Shown one piece after another: positions 35,251 to 45,425 of a DNA stretch of 64,000 nt (positions are counted from its first letter, which is position 1; each line of letters starts with the position of its first letter). The position numbers and the translations under genes were made by a program. This DNA comes from Cheiracanthium punctorium (Eukaryota > Arthropoda > Arachnida > Araneae > Cheiracanthiidae): assembly GCA_038373885.1 (NCBI GenBank), contig JAWZYV010011901.1:1-64000 (forward strand), read 5' to 3'. Below the pieces are notes generated by a model, which worked only from the letters and a program-made list of their open reading frames with translations, did not search any database and was not told where the DNA came from.

Positions 35251-36765
35251 GAATTTGTACAAAAACTTGAGTTTAGTTTTCATGTTTGCCATTTAATGGC
35301 ACTGGTTCAAAAGGAAGCTGCCTTAATTGAAATGCTGCCCTGAATTTTCAAATTTTGGCTGTTCATTACTGTGCAGTGAATAATTAAAATGTCATTTAAA
35401 GAGTAGCTTTTACTACTTTATTCATGCAAATAATTTGGGAATATGTCTATAAGGTACATTTTTTAAGTTTTTTTTCCTAAAAGAACATTCAGAAATTTTA
35501 CAGTATTTTTTGCATTAATCAGTGTATATATAAAAATCAGTGATTCAGTTTTTTTTTAAGCAAGCATTTTTTTCTTTTTGAAAATATTTGTTTTCTTTTG
35601 CTGCTTAATCATTTGACGTGTTGTGTGTTATTGTTTTTATATTTGACCAAACATTTACATTTTTTTTCTCCTTTTTTTTCAAAACAAAATATTTTGTATA
35701 AAGTATATTTAATTCGTAATAAGTAAAATTTCAAGATTTGTCTTACATCTTTTTAAAAGATCGTATTAATGAGTTTAAAGTTATTCATAAATGTAGTATG
35801 TAATTTGTTTATAATTTAGTAAAGAATTATATTTTGTGTATTTTTGTATAAATTTTATTTCAGTGTGAATCATATCAAAGTAAAAAAATCATGAATTTTA
35901 GAGAACTAATGTAGGTAATCCAATACGCTGTTTTTTTTTTGTTGTTGTTGTTTTTTTACCTGTCAAAAAAAAAAAAAAAAAAACTGGAATTTTGCTGGAA
36001 AACCTAGAAAAGTCAGAGAATTCCGTGTCTTATGGAAAGTGGAAACGTTGATGAAAGGACACATGCTTTTCATTTCTCTATAATTTATTCAATGATGAAA
36101 AATTGTTTATTTCATGTAAATGAGTTTATTTTGAATTTAAATTGGTATTTTGTCTGTTTTTTGTGAAAGGTCTTAAGACACCACACAAAATTAAAACCTG
36201 TTGCTATAATGTGTTATAATTGTGTTCTATATTTTATCAAATATAAAAATATTTCAAAATATATATGTAAGCAAAGCTTTAAAAAAAATTCCGAAAATGA
36301 AATGATTAGAGGACAGTACATTAACACTGTAAATTTTTTACTGGTAGTCCAACCACCCAAACAAAATAGACAGCCCTGCTTCATTATTGTGGAATCATAT
36401 TAAAAAACCAATTATTAATTGATCATAAAACTAACTATTAAAAGTGTTCTTGATGCCAAATGAGAAAAAAAAAAAAAAATCATACTAAACCAGTACTTAG
36501 AAGAAAAACATAAAAACTGAGGATTTTATTTGAATATTAAAACACTTTACCTAAATACGACACTTAAGGCAATATCTTCCAGGTAATATTTGTAATAGGG
36601 GTGCCATAAAGACTACCTTCAAAGATTACTTTTTCAGTACATTTTAAAGAATATTGCAATTATATTTATTTATTATTTTAAGGAGAAATTGATTTGCCAC
36701 CTTCAGACAATGAGAGTGCAGATGAAAGTGACAACCAGGAAGAAAACCAAGATAAAGAAATTTGA
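19694..36765 (+). CDS. TSR3: TSR3 homologue: 18S rRNA aminocarboxypropyltransferase (5 coding exons)
   Basis: TSR3 adds the 3-amino-3-carboxypropyl group to N1-methylpseudouridine in the 18S rRNA decoding region, a late cytoplasmic 40S maturation step (family knowledge). Exons: 19694-19835, 23241-23457, 26624-26817, 33029-33202 and 36683-36765. All introns are GT-AG and the junction phases (1, 2, 1, 1) agree, giving 269 residues; human TSR3 is about 312. The N-terminus is basic. Residues 72-87 read [16 protein letters not shown], the metal-binding-like module shared with RLI. SAM-binding-domain motifs follow: [16 protein letters not shown] (127-137) and [15 protein letters not shown] (152-166), then LSCVEAL. 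The tail is acidic ([15 protein letters not shown]), as in other TSR3 proteins. The ATG at 19694 was chosen because an acceptor-like 'ttttctccacttag' at 19648-19661 suggests a 5' UTR exon upstream, not located. A polyadenylation signal AATAAA is at 36880. Confidence 0.93.
19857..20018. mobile_element. hAT-type MITE with one TIR missing, 8-bp TSD TCCAATTA
   Basis: TCCAATTA flanks the element exactly (19849-19856 and 20019-20026). It starts CAGGGGAGTAGCCAG and matches the complete copy at 57047-57215 (shared 'tatacattttgtatggcaaa' and G/C runs). The right end stops at ...CCCTTG, lacking the last 12 bases of the TIR (GCTACGCCCCTG). Confidence 0.85.
20268..21525 (-). mobile_element. Non-autonomous Helitron in TSR3 intron 1
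   Basis: On the minus strand it begins TCTATATATATATAAAAGAG after an A (21526 complement) and ends GCCGGGCCACACTGCTAG followed by T, i.e. TC...CTAG inserted between A and T, with a GC-rich palindromic segment (CCGGCG/CGCCGG type) just before the 3' end. These are the structural hallmarks of Helitrons. The interior has three diverged copies of 'gtgaatcctccc.ctgcaatgataaaaaaggac' near 20350, 20490 and 20710. No Rep/helicase ORF is present, so it depends on another element to move. Confidence 0.85.
21526..23240. other. Rest of TSR3 intron 1
   Basis: AT-rich intron sequence. Short ORFs only; no repeat end or exon could be supported. The acceptor for exon 2 is 'tttctgtaatag' ending at 23240. Confidence 0.5.
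23241..23457 (+). CDS. TSR3: TSR3 coding exon 2
   Basis: Encodes residues 48-119 and two bases of codon 120: the [20 protein letters not shown] module and the first part of the SAM-binding domain ([14 protein letters not shown]). Donor is AA|GTAAAT at 23458. The next in-frame codon after the donor is a stop, which supports splicing here. Confidence 0.93.
24165..24600 (-). mobile_element. Dimeric tRNA-derived SINE
   Basis: On the minus strand two tRNA-like modules occur, at about 24528-24592 and 24236-24303, joined by a roughly 220-bp linker, and the second is followed by a poly(A) tail (the T run at 24169-24194). Each module has an A box (AGTAGYTCAGTGGTAGAGC), an anticodon-loop ACGTTAA (GTT, asparagine-like, but lacking T at position 33), and in the second a B box GGTTCGATCCC. 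TCCCAGAG and CTCTGGAA form an imperfect acceptor stem. The mismatches, missing T33 and linker rule out working tRNA genes. Confidence 0.8.
24818..26207. mobile_element. Non-autonomous hAT-type transposon, 8-bp TSD GTTCAATC
   Basis: GTTCAATC flanks it exactly (24810-24817 and 26208-26215). The ends are CAGGGTTGGCAAGTTTTTGA and, on the other strand, CGGGGTTGGGTTTTTGACG. Subterminal copies of TGGTTTAAAC are present on the left (about 24850) and three times on the right (26141-26190), as expected for transposase-binding repeats. CAGGG ends plus an 8-bp duplication point to hAT. There is no transposase ORF in 1390 bp. Confidence 0.85.
25102..25334. mobile_element. Foldback element, 106-bp arms, nested in the hAT-type element
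   Basis: 25102-25207 and 25229-25334 are nearly perfect inverted copies separated by 21 bp (words: GGAATACCTTTTTCCCCCGT, CAGAAACGACTGATGATGG, ATTAGTGTGAGATCC). The arms differ at very few positions, e.g. 'atttcagtt' against 'aaccgaaat'. No ORF of note. The near-identity suggests recent origin or ongoing gene conversion between the arms. Confidence 0.9.
26624..26817 (+). CDS. TSR3: TSR3 coding exon 3
   Basis: Encodes about residues 120-184, the conserved core: [30 protein letters not shown] and [15 protein letters not shown]. Acceptor 'ttatacttaccag' ends at 26623; donor G|GTATGT at 26818. Confidence 0.95.
27822..28310. mobile_element. piggyBac-type MITE, TTAA duplication, long central palindrome
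   Basis: TTAA at 27822-27825 and 28307-28310 included. The ends CCCTTTAACCCACAGTGG and (other strand) CCCTTTGAGGCGCAACCC match the 14390-16823 element. The right half is a palindrome of about 100-bp arms ('cagccgttgccatcgctcga' against its complement at 28245-28267, meeting near 28165). The 71-aa ORF at 28026 is a by-product. Confidence 0.85.
28435..29925 (+). mobile_element. hAT-related DNA transposon relic, TIR CATACTTGCCAACTTT, TSD TATGAAC
   Basis: Starts CATACTTGCCAACTTT and ends GAAAGTTGGCAAGTATG, with TATGAAC on both sides (28428-28434 and 29926-29932). The duplication is read as 7 bp; one more mutated base would make the hAT-typical 8. It contains a short coding relic with a BED-type zinc finger (29110-29416). 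At 1.49 kb it is an internally deleted, non-autonomous copy. Confidence 0.8.
29110..29416 (+). pseudogene. BED-type zinc-finger fragment of a hAT-like transposase
   Basis: An open frame lacking a good ATG reads [19 protein letters not shown], then [32 protein letters not shown]. The C-x2-C...H-x5-H pattern with '[10 protein letters not shown]' is typical of the N-terminal BED-like finger of transposases of the kind 'C..C...FS..HGG..D...H....KH'. It stops at 29417, well before a catalytic domain. The host element's TIRs flank it, so it is a transposon relic rather than a host gene. Confidence 0.7.
30582..31088 (+). mobile_element. Solo-LTR candidate
   Basis: A 507-bp block begins TGTAAAG and ends CTTTACA, perfect 7-bp inverted ends of TG...CA form. 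Inside, a TATA-like GAGTATTTAAGG (about 30827) precedes a GC-richer stretch and a polyadenylation signal AATAAA (about 31008), the order expected in an LTR. No target duplication is visible (TTTAC against TATAT), and no internal retrotransposon sequence or second LTR is nearby, so this is a candidate only. Confidence 0.6.
31481..31655. mobile_element. hAT-type MITE, 8-bp TSD GTTAAATA
   Basis: GTTAAATA flanks it exactly (31473-31480, 31656-31663). Ends are CAGTGACGTAGCCAGG and CCTAGTTGCATCACTG. 175 bp, no ORF. Confidence 0.9.
31664..33028. other. 3' part of TSR3 intron 3
   Basis: AT-rich intron with T runs (32347-32362). No exon or element end is supported. The acceptor for exon 4 is 'tcttttacttaattttag' ending at 33028. 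Confidence 0.5.
33029..33202 (+). CDS. TSR3: TSR3 coding exon 4
   Basis: Encodes [40 protein letters not shown] and the helix-rich tail of the enzyme domain, ending at K|G before GTATTT. The [11 protein letters not shown] segment corresponds to the F.WG..FL.LN motif of TSR3 proteins. Confidence 0.93.
33859..34046 (+). CDS. Unassigned exon-like ORF in TSR3 intron 4
   Basis: A strong acceptor (tgtgtgttttccctttag, ending 33858) and a donor (CAG|GTAGTT at 34047) bracket a 188-bp open frame: [59 protein letters not shown] and NVQ. The composition is protein-like (amphipathic helices, balanced charges) and unlike the low-complexity ORFs around it. I do not recognise the family. It starts in the same phase as exon 4 ends, but ends in phase 0, so splicing to TSR3 exon 5 would change the frame and lose the acidic tail. 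It could be an alternative exon, an exon of a gene nested in TSR3, a pseudo-exon or chance. Confidence 0.3.
34525..35159. mobile_element. Non-autonomous DNA transposon, TIR CAGGGTGGC, 5-bp TSD TAATC
   Basis: Starts CAGGGTGGCCACAGA and ends TCTGCAGCCACCCTG; TAATC lies on both sides (34520-34524 and 35160-35164). Same family as 3219-4323 but shorter (635 bp). No transposase ORF. Weaker single ends of the same family are at about 37858 (cagggtgtccacccacctg) and 63208. Confidence 0.8.
35165..36682. other. 3' part of TSR3 intron 4
   Basis: Contains a (CA)n followed by an A run (35198-35247), a (TTG)n/T tract near 35940 and an A run at 35967-35984 next to 'ctggaaaacctagaaaagtc', which looks like a fragment of the CAGGGTGG family. 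No exon supported. Exon 5 acceptor is 'tattattttaag' ending at 36682. Confidence 0.5.
36683..36765 (+). CDS. TSR3: TSR3 coding exon 5 (acidic tail, stop)
   Basis: Encodes [18 protein letters not shown] and QEENQDKEI, then TGA at 36763-36765. The acidic tail fits TSR3. An AG three bases downstream (36685) could serve as an alternative NAGNNAG-type acceptor without a frame change. Confidence 0.85.
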
Positions 36766-36879
36766 TACAAGAGAGAAATTTGGTCACAAAATCTTTTCAT
36801 TATAACAAATAATGGATTTATGTAATTATATTTATAAAAATGCATTTAAAATGTTTATTTTAATGTAAATAGAACTTTA

Positions 36880-36885
36880 AATAAA
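36880..36885 (+). promoter_or_regulatory. Polyadenylation signal AATAAA for TSR3
   Basis: AATAAA lies 115 bp after the TSR3 stop codon, the first canonical hexamer downstream; followed by T/G-rich sequence ('atgttagtcctgtctgtttc'). Confidence 0.6.
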
Positions 36886-39800
36886 ACAAAATGTACAATG
36901 TTAGTCCTGTCTGTTTCAGCTTTCAAAAACATACTAGTACACTTAGGAAAGTTATTATTTTTTTCATTTTTCCCCTGCAAAGTTCTGGACATGAAACTAA
37001 CTTGGACATGACAAAATAGAAACTCACAACTATCAGTCACTGTCTTCGAATTTCAATCTTGTATAGGACCAGGCTAAGGCATGTGCATTTACACTAGCAT
37101 TAGCCAATTTTCTTTGACTACTTACCAAGTCGCAATGAGATTTGTACACACATGTAATTTTGATAGATACCCTGAAATGAGAATAAAATAATATGGTGAA
37201 AATGAAAACTTATACGATTTTGAATGCAAATTACCCACTTGAATATGTTAATAACTTACCCAACGAAAATATCGCTTGTATTTATAGTAAAAAGATTGTC
37301 TGTTTGAGTTGCTTTGCGATACTTCTGACAGTACCAAACTTGGTAGTGTTGGCAGAGCAGAGTCTTCAAAATTAAAATTCATAAAGCCTAACTTAGGTCT
37401 AATCTTTCAGAAAAAGAAAAGTAAACTGGCTAAAGATTGTTAGAAGTTTGCTTTTTACACAAATACAGTAAAGCACACCTATTGAAATTTGAAAAAGTCA
37501 GTTAAAGGAATTCAGAAAAAGGCAGCTTAAAAAAATAATAATGATCGAAAGGTACTGTTTATCAGTTTTTGTTTTTAATCCCTTTAAAATGCCAATTTCA
37601 GCTACCAACTTCTGACAAATTTCAGTTACAGACCATGATTACCATTTTTTTAATACCCAATTATAATGTAAAGGGTTGTCAAAGCTCATTTTTTGTACAC
37701 ACTGCAATTTACAATCGGGCCTGACCCTGTAATTTGATCATCATGCTAAATCATTCTTTCCTCACCTGGCTTAGTTCTAAAAGAACTTTTATTTTCTTAC
37801 CAGAAATGAAAAACAGTCTTTATGAAGTGAAACTAGATTGTTTTGAACTATGGAACAGGGTGTCCACCCACCTGAAATAATCAGGGAAGTTCCTTTGACT
37901 GTAAAAGTCAGGGAACTTTGTTTATGGAAAAACCTGGAATTTTTTCTAAAGTTTTTTTTTTTTAACTTTAAAAAATTTTCCTGAAAAGAAATATAATTTT
38001 TTTCTAAGGCTTTAAAAACTGCTAGAAGAACAGTGAAGTTGAAATAATATTGCAATTGTTCTCAGTAGATTACTTGAAGACTGGGGGAAATGGGGACGCT
38101 TGAGAGCAGCAGAAATTTGATGAGGAAAATTGGCATCACTTAATTGGAGAATGATACCTTTTAAATTAAGAATAGAAATTCGCCAGTTCTACCTATTGTA
38201 GATGATCTTTTTTAACTAAAGTTGGGTCAAAGTAGTTTGTAAATGGTAATGCTCAGTTTATTTTTATTATTGTTCTTATCTACAGTAGACTCTCGATTAA
38301 CCAGGATCAGGTTATCCAGGAAATCCCAATTTATTATGTTGATGACGCATGGAAATCAGTATGAAGCACCACAGTGAAAAAGTTATGGAGGTCTGTACTG
38401 GTGTAGTGTACTTCAGAAGTATTTATTTTTATATATGTCAGGCCAAATCTTGACACATTGCGTTGCTGAGAACCAGAGGTAGTTACTTACATTTTCGGCA
38501 AATATGAAAAAGGTTCCTTGTGAAGTATAATCCAAAAGGTAGGGCTGTGAAAAATTTGAACTTGTAGTGCCTCGGAACGACAACGGCATAAATTCGACAA
38601 GATGATGGGACACGTAGTCATCCGATAAATTTTCAGCATTTAAAAATATTAATTTGAAAATCACAACATGACTGCACACTTTGTTACACATGATTTCACT
38701 GCACACTTTGAGACGCACTCATCTAAAACAACACACTAGAAATTACCATCAGAGTTCACATGTATTACGCTAAAGAACAAATTTCGCTGAAATGATGAAA
38801 ACGCACTTGAAGCATTTTTTTTTTACACATACTTTTATTTAGACCTTCGAAAAATTAGGGCTTCAGGATTATAAAAATTGAAAAGAATGCACATTTATAC
38901 AGCATTGGAACTTAAGGAAGCATCTTCATGAAAAGTTACAATGTTGATGCCATTGCGGGCCTTGCGTGTCGGCGGGCAAAGCCTCCCCACATCAAGTGAG
39001 TGGCTTGCCCCACCGAAAACAACTGCCTAACTGCCAAAAAGTGACCGTTGACAAGTCGTTAAGCATATTCCTATAGAAAAGAGAGCCTCTATTTTTCTAG
39101 AACAATCGAGGCATTAGCAGGTGTTTTATGAGACGCTGCAGCCAGAGCAGAGCATATGCGAGCGAAGAGGTGTTATTATTATTATTCTTTTAGCAGACGA
39201 AAAACTCGCGTCGACTGTTATTTTATTTTTATTTAAGCAGCTGATAAGAGTGAAATGCTTTTGAAGTACATTATTGCGCTGCAAATGAAATGGCTAAAAG
39301 GAAAATTGAAAGCTTTAAAAAACAGTTACTGTTAAAAACTTAAATTAAATTTGGAATAGATTATTAGTTTAAATTTAGACAATAGTAATTAGGATTTGTA
39401 TTAATAATTTTTCATAAAAAAATATGCACGTTGTGTCAACATGACAAGGTCAATTTTATGAAAGTGAGACTGCTTTGAAAACTAAAATGCAACAATGGAT
39501 TAATGAAGATTTGAAATTGGAATGCTTTGAAGCTTGTGGTTTAGAAGAAACAACAAATTTTGTAGAATGTCCTTAAAGGCATGAAGAACTGTGTATTTCA
39601 TTTGGGGTGGAGGGCTTTTCAGGGGATTCTAATGAATATTCACATTATATCTGGAGAAAACAGCCCAAAATATCAGATTGTTGGATCGATGCAGTAGGTC
39701 ATAATCCAGGAACTTCAAACCAGCCACGTACCTTATTTAGTCTCTTATCCACTTGGCTATGGTTGAATGAAGTGATGAAGTAAATCTTGTGAATTCATAG

Positions 39801-39905
39801 AGAAACACTGAGTACACCACCACATTCAATGTCTTATCCACTTAGCCATACCAGGTTAAGTGATGAAGGAAATCATGTATCATTGAAAAATTGAATTATG
39901 GTGAT
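36886..39905. other. Intergenic DNA downstream of TSR3
   Basis: Contains fragments of dispersed repeats: a CAGGGTG family end at about 37858 with 'cagggaactttg', and a pogo-type end CAGTAGACTCTCGATTAACC at 38284. A GC-richer patch at 38950-39040 has no recognised content. No gene is supported. Confidence 0.5.
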
Positions 39906-39913
39906 GCATCAGT

Positions 39914-40162
39914 CAGTGGCGGATCCAGAAATTTTTTTTGGGAGGGGCTAAAAATTTTTAAAAAACTATTTTACCCAATGAAAATGTACTATAAATTAAA
40001 ATTTTAGTCTAAACCAATGTATTAGGCTTTTGGGAGGGGATAAGTAATAAAATATGATCATTTTAGCTATTTAAAGTGTATAATAAAGCAGAATGTTACC
40101 CTTGAGCAATCTCTTTTGGGGGGGGCTGAAGCCCCCTAGCCCCTCCCCTGGATCCGCTACTG
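39914..40162. mobile_element. hAT-type MITE, 8-bp TSD GCATCAGT
   Basis: GCATCAGT flanks it exactly (39906-39913, 40163-40170). Ends CAGTGGCGGATCCAG and CTGGATCCGCTACTG. A truncated relative lies at 45213-45425. Confidence 0.92.
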
Positions 40163-40170
40163 GCATCAGT

Positions 40171-42331
40171 GCATAATGCTTAACTTAATTACTTGGAGCA
40201 AGAAGATGAAAGTATGCAACAAAAATAATGCTGAGAATTTTGCTTAGTAAAATTTGTCGGAGCAAATGAAAAAGGAAAACACATTTTGCCTATGTACGAA
40301 GTAATGAGAATTGTACAAAAAGATGAAATACTACACTGTTCTACTACTGTAAAAGCTTATTTACTAATGTAAAGCTACATCTTTCACTAACGTAACTGCT
40401 CTTTTACAGAAAAGTTATCAATGTTTTGTTAAATTGGTGTCACAGAACTTTATTCATCTCACTCATCTGCAATAACTAGAAAGTGTACCTGAGCCAGAAA
40501 GAGTTAAACAGTGATTCTTTATCTTCATCAACAGAATGTATGCAATAGAACAAATATGGAGTGAAAAATATTCCAAACAAAAAGAAATGTCCCTTCTTTT
40601 TGGACAGAAGACCACGAAATTTAAATGTTCCTTCTAGAATATTTTAATTTTTGTAATCAAAATCTATAAAACAATATTCGGAATTGAAATCTATAGCCTT
40701 GAGTGACTTTCAACATTTCATTCTCTCCCACCTCTACGTTATCTGGCAAACAAACAGATTTAAAAAGATCTTCACCACGACAGTTCATGTTTACAAAAAC
40801 TGTCAACAAATCATGTCTACAAAGTTGCTTAGACAAAAATCTGGGACTGAAAGAAATAGCACCCTAGTGCTTAAAAACAAAAAAACATCCGAAAATCAGT
40901 TTTTATCTTTAGATTCTCTGAATACAGTCGAAATCGCACCTTTTGTCCCCTGCCCTTTCCACTCGCTTTCTTCTTCCCAGTTTCATTTGGTTTCAGTGAG
41001 GGGGAAGAGCAGAAAGGGCTGAATGAAAGGATTAGGACTTTTCTTTTTCCAAGAATTTGAGGGGGTAGGAATGCGTTTCACAGTTCATTTTCTTTTAACC
41101 GGCTTCTTCGTTGAATTAGCACAAGGACTCCACAATGGGCAATTTAGTACATCGGTGATGAAAATTGCAGTATCAATTGTATCAGGCCGCAGTGTGTAAC
41201 GAATGAGGGAACAAGCAATGTCCTTCCTGGAAATTCATACCATTTGGCGATAAAGGTCAAACGATCACTGTCACATAGTAACCTGTAACCTGCGTTTGCG
41301 ATCTGGGAATGAAATCGTTTCCAAAGTCGAGTGCGAAGTTATTTTTCATGCTATTATTCTAACAAGTTTTGTAGCTTAGGAGGAATTTTCAATCATGTCT
41401 ATAAAGCGTAAAAGAGCTGTGCTATCGTTAAATCAAAAAACTAGTAGCAATGACTCCTCGTTTTGTGCAAGGCGTTCATCCACTCATTGTTAACTGACCG
41501 ACTCATCGAATTAAGATATCGGCAAGAGCACTTTTGATTTTCTGCAATAGATGAATTTTTATTCATGCATAGAGGTGATCTAGACGAGCAATTTCACCGA
41601 TGAGAAACTGAAAAGTAATTTTTTATCCGAAACTGCAGCTCTATAGTCATCGGGCCTTGCAGGTCTCCCAGTGGTTTACATTTTACCAAATTCCATAAAT
41701 ATTTGCATAATTTAGATGTGCCTTTGCATAATCTAAGGAAAATTTGAACAATTCTTGAATTAATCGCATAATTTACTTCCTATTTTGGGACGGGGTGGGG
41801 GGTGGGATCCCTCCCATAAAATTTGGATTTGAAAAGAAATATTTACAAAAAAACCAAAGATATAAGTGTTTATTATATAAAATCGTTTGTAATATTTAAA
41901 TAATTAAAAAAAACTGTGTACAAAAAAAAAAAGGAAAAAATCTATTTGAGCATCAGCTGCATTATAAGAATAACGGAAACTTCATTAAAATGAGCAATTC
42001 TTTTGAAATCAGGGTTTTGAAACCAGAGTTATATTAATGGCCATCTTGCTGTTCATTAATGTAAACAGCAAGAAGAGAAATCAGTTAATTTTTAAAAGTT
42101 ATCCAAGAAATATGAAAGTTAAAATCACACTAAAATTCCTATACAATTTGCAATATTGTTTTTTAATTATTAATTTTGAATGTTATTGCTACTTACATAC
42201 TTTGGTAAAAATTGAAATTAATTTCTTACCAATCGAATAATTTGACTATTATTAATAATAGCTGAACATCACTTTGTCAAAATTTCATCCCAAGTCCCAA
42301 TCTGAGACTAAAGTAACCGGTACTTCGACAG
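40171..42331. other. Intergenic DNA, no gene seen
   Basis: The 112-aa ORF at 40684-41022 shows no family resemblance, and the sequence around it lacks splice or promoter context. Nothing else is recognised. Confidence 0.4.
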
Positions 42332-42475
42332 CAGGGGCGTAGCCAGGGGGTGGGGGGATATCGGATATATCCCCCCCCCCCGAAATTTTTGGATTAGTGA
42401 TGAAATTCCGTCTATTTATACACATATAAGTTCATATCCCCCCCTCCCTGAAAAATTTTCCTGGCTATGTGCCTG
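42332..42475. mobile_element. hAT-type MITE with CAGGGGCGTAGCCAGG end
   Basis: Starts CAGGGGCGTAGCCAGG and ends CCTGGCTATGTGCCTG. The flanks TTCGACAG and CATGACAG match at 6 of 8 positions, a decayed target duplication. 144 bp, with G and C runs near the ends, like 57047-57215. Confidence 0.7.
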
Positions 42476-43881
42476 CATGACAGGTCTGGATGGCCTTGGA
42501 GTAGAGCATCAGTCTGTGACTCAGTACACTCAGGGTTCAGGCCTGGTGGAGGAAGAATTTTTTTTTCTGTAAAACGGAAAGTTAGCATCCAAAAAAACAA
42601 AAAAATAATAAACAGAAGGACATTTTTTAAAAATTTTGCTGCCAGTCGTTTATGTTTTATTAACAAATCGGTTTTTTCTTTATTTCATCACAGTCATCGG
42701 AAAATGATGATCAGCCCCCTTGATTTAGCCCGCCTCGGGGGCTTGATGACCCCCCCGAGAGGCCATTTTGTACCAGTTACCAATGAAGTTTCCCCGTTTT
42801 GGGGTGAAAAGCCGAGATTGGCCATTACTCGTTCTCCTCTGATTAAACTCACCCACCTCTCATCGACCGATGGGTTATTGCTACTAGGGTAGCACTTGAA
42901 TATGGCATTGGCAGGCACATCAACTGTATCAGATATTAAAAAAAACAGCAATTTGATTTTAAGCTTTGTATGAGTTTTGGATAAAGAAGGCGGTGTGAAA
43001 AGAAAAGCGGTGAAAAAGTCGAATTTTGAAGTTGTAGATATAGCATTATTTACTTGGTTCACACAAAAACATTCACAAGAACAGCCCAATGTCATACGAA
43101 AAAGCACTACTTTAATCAGTGGTGCCACGCAGGGGGGGGGGGACTGCACCGTGCAAAAAAATGCTGGTTTTAAAATTTTCAATTAATTTGAAAAAAGTGA
43201 TCTGATTTGGTGATGAAAAAGACATCTGAGATTAGAAATAAGAATAAATATAATGAAAGACATGTTCTGTGCACCTGTTGAAATAAAATGTGTTATTTCA
43301 TGGGAACTTTTTTTTTTTCTTTCAGTTTCAAATTTTCAACATTTTTCTCATAAAACAAGAATATAGCGGGTGGTTCTCAACGTATGTTTTGCCATTTCAT
43401 CTGTATCTTGAACAAGTTGGGCGAATGAAGGAGGTTGACTAAACTGGGGGCGCAGTAAAGATTACACAAGGCCATGCTCAAGTCAGGGTAGTAACGTAGA
43501 GCAATGCAGTGGCTATACACTATGTGTTATAAAAACACACACTATGTCATGTCTCCGGAAGGAGACATAACCATGACCTCAGAAATTATGAACAAAAAAA
43601 CGGAAGTATATCACATTCCAAGCATTTCTTATTAAACACTAGTTTTGTTCTCATGCAAATTATTAAGTAAAGAATTATTATTTTTTGTAAAATAATAATT
43701 TAGTTACATATTATTGTTTATGAAACATAAAAATAATCAAGACACAATTGCAATGGATGTTTTCAGTCTGAAAAATATGACTAAATTATTAATTTTCACT
43801 TATAAATAGATAGACACAGGGGTACACATAGAGTAGGTTGATGGCACAAACTGAGTCATTAAAGTGGACAAGAGTACTTAA
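42476..43881. other. Intergenic DNA with a GC-richer repeat-like patch
   Basis: 42700-42920 is GC-richer than its surroundings and has open frames on both strands (141 aa + at 42467-42892, 162 aa - at 42694-43182). Neither product resembles a known family, and the two-strand openness with G/C runs suggests repeat-derived DNA. The sequence CAGTGGTGCCACGCAGG at 43118 looks like an isolated MITE end. Confidence 0.45.
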
Positions 43882-44091
43882 TGGGCCCGTTTACATGCAC
43901 ACGAATGCAGAGTAAATGCCAGAACTTTTGCTGCTTTTTACCTCGCTTCCACTACATAGGGAAAAAAATGCGGGGTAGAAAGATTCCTAGTCGAAAGAAG
44001 GGATGACCTCGCTTTCCCGTGATGCATTGCGAATTTTTCCCCTATAATCTGATTTTACCCGGGGCTTTCCATTTTCCTATGTAAACGGGCC
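43882..44091. mobile_element. PIF/Harbinger-type MITE
   Basis: The ends TGGGCCCGTTTACATG and CTATGTAAACGGGCC are inverted repeats, beside TAA on both sides (43879-43881 and 44092-44094). A 3-bp TWA duplication with GGGCCCGTTTACA-type ends is usual for PIF/Harbinger MITEs. 210 bp, no ORF. Confidence 0.7.
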
Positions 44092-44094
44092 TAA

Positions 44095-45212
44095 TTTTTA
44101 TGTACACACAAAAGAAAAAAAGAGAGGAAGATGTTAGGCTCAAGCCATGACCAATTTCTTTTCTTCGGAAATATTGTGTTGTGAAATATGTCAAACATTA
44201 CTCTTTTATTTAAGGGAGAAAAATGTTTTCAAAGTAGAAGTTTTTTATTGTTGAACCCTAAAAAGAATGATATGAAAATTTATTATAGCAAAGATATGCT
44301 ATGAAGAAACAAGTCACTAAAGGTCCCAAATGCTTTTTAAAATATTTCCAGTGTTTATAAATTTTTATCCCTGCAAAAGTGAATTTCTGTATTTTTCTCT
44401 AAAATTTTCCAAGTGTTGAAACTTGTTTCTTTATAGCCTGTTTTTACAAGAAATAATTTTCATTGCATTTATTATGTGGTTCCACTATAAAAAGATTCTA
44501 CTTTTTTTTTACTTAAATTTTCATTTGCGCTTTTTAGTTACATATAAAATGCACGTTTTATTTGTTCTAAAAAGAACAGCTTGGGGTTTTAAAGTGACAC
44601 AAAGACAACTTTCTAGAAAAATCAAAGTGCATCACACATCTTCCCATAAATTGGATGTGTCTTGTTTTTTAGCTTGACACCAAGACACAAAACATGATAA
44701 CAAGAATCTAATTTCAATAAAAAACTTATAAAAATCAGACCTTTTAAATTTAACACTTAACAAATATACGAAAACTACTGTGTAAGAATATTGGTCTTGG
44801 TGCTTTTTAAAATAGTTTCGATATTTAAATTTTTTATATATTGCAGAAGGGAAAAGTCTAAAATATCTATTTTCTATTAAAACTTTAATTTCTTTATAAC
44901 ATGTCTTTTGAAGAATAAGTTTTCATTTTGTGATTTTTAGGGTTATAAAAGTTTTAAAAAAAAATCTACTTTTTTTAACACCCCCCGCCCCCAAAAAAAA
45001 AGAAAAAATAATATATATTAGAAACTTTGTAATAGATTAATTAACTTAATTACTTTAATGAATTTTTGTGCTGTCAACGAGTATGTGAAATGACATGCCG
45101 ACTTAGATTTATCTTTACTTTAATTTTTATTTAGTTGACCTGATTGGGATTCAAACTTTGGCCATAGGTGTGAGAGGCCCATACCTTCTCCACTGGATGC
45201 CATTCAGCTTGA
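44095..45212. other. Intergenic DNA, no gene seen
   Basis: AT-rich, only short low-complexity ORFs. Confidence 0.4.
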
Positions 45213-45425
45213 ACAGTGGCAGATCCAGAATTTTTTTTTTGTGAAGGGGGCTAAATTTTGAAAAAAGCTTATTTTGCCCAAACAAAGTGCATAATAAAGC
45301 AAATTTTAGTCTAAACCTATGTAAAATTTTTTGGGAGGGGCCAAGTTCTTAAAAAAAAAATCATTCCGCTTATTTAAAGTGTATAATGAACATTAATGTT
45401 ACCCTTAGGCTATCTCTTAATAAAA
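45213..45425. mobile_element. Truncated copy of the CAGTGGCGGATCCAG MITE
   Basis: Starts CAGTGGCAGATCCAGAATTT and shares 'aaattttagtctaaacc' and 'tgggaggggc' with 39914-40162. The right TIR is missing; the match stops near 'ttacccttaggctatctctt'. Confidence 0.75.

Noticed and set aside
42694..43182. 162-aa ORF on the minus strand, overlapping a 141-aa ORF on the plus strand
   Set aside because: No family resemblance, both strands open over the same GC-richer patch, and G/C runs are typical of the repeats here.
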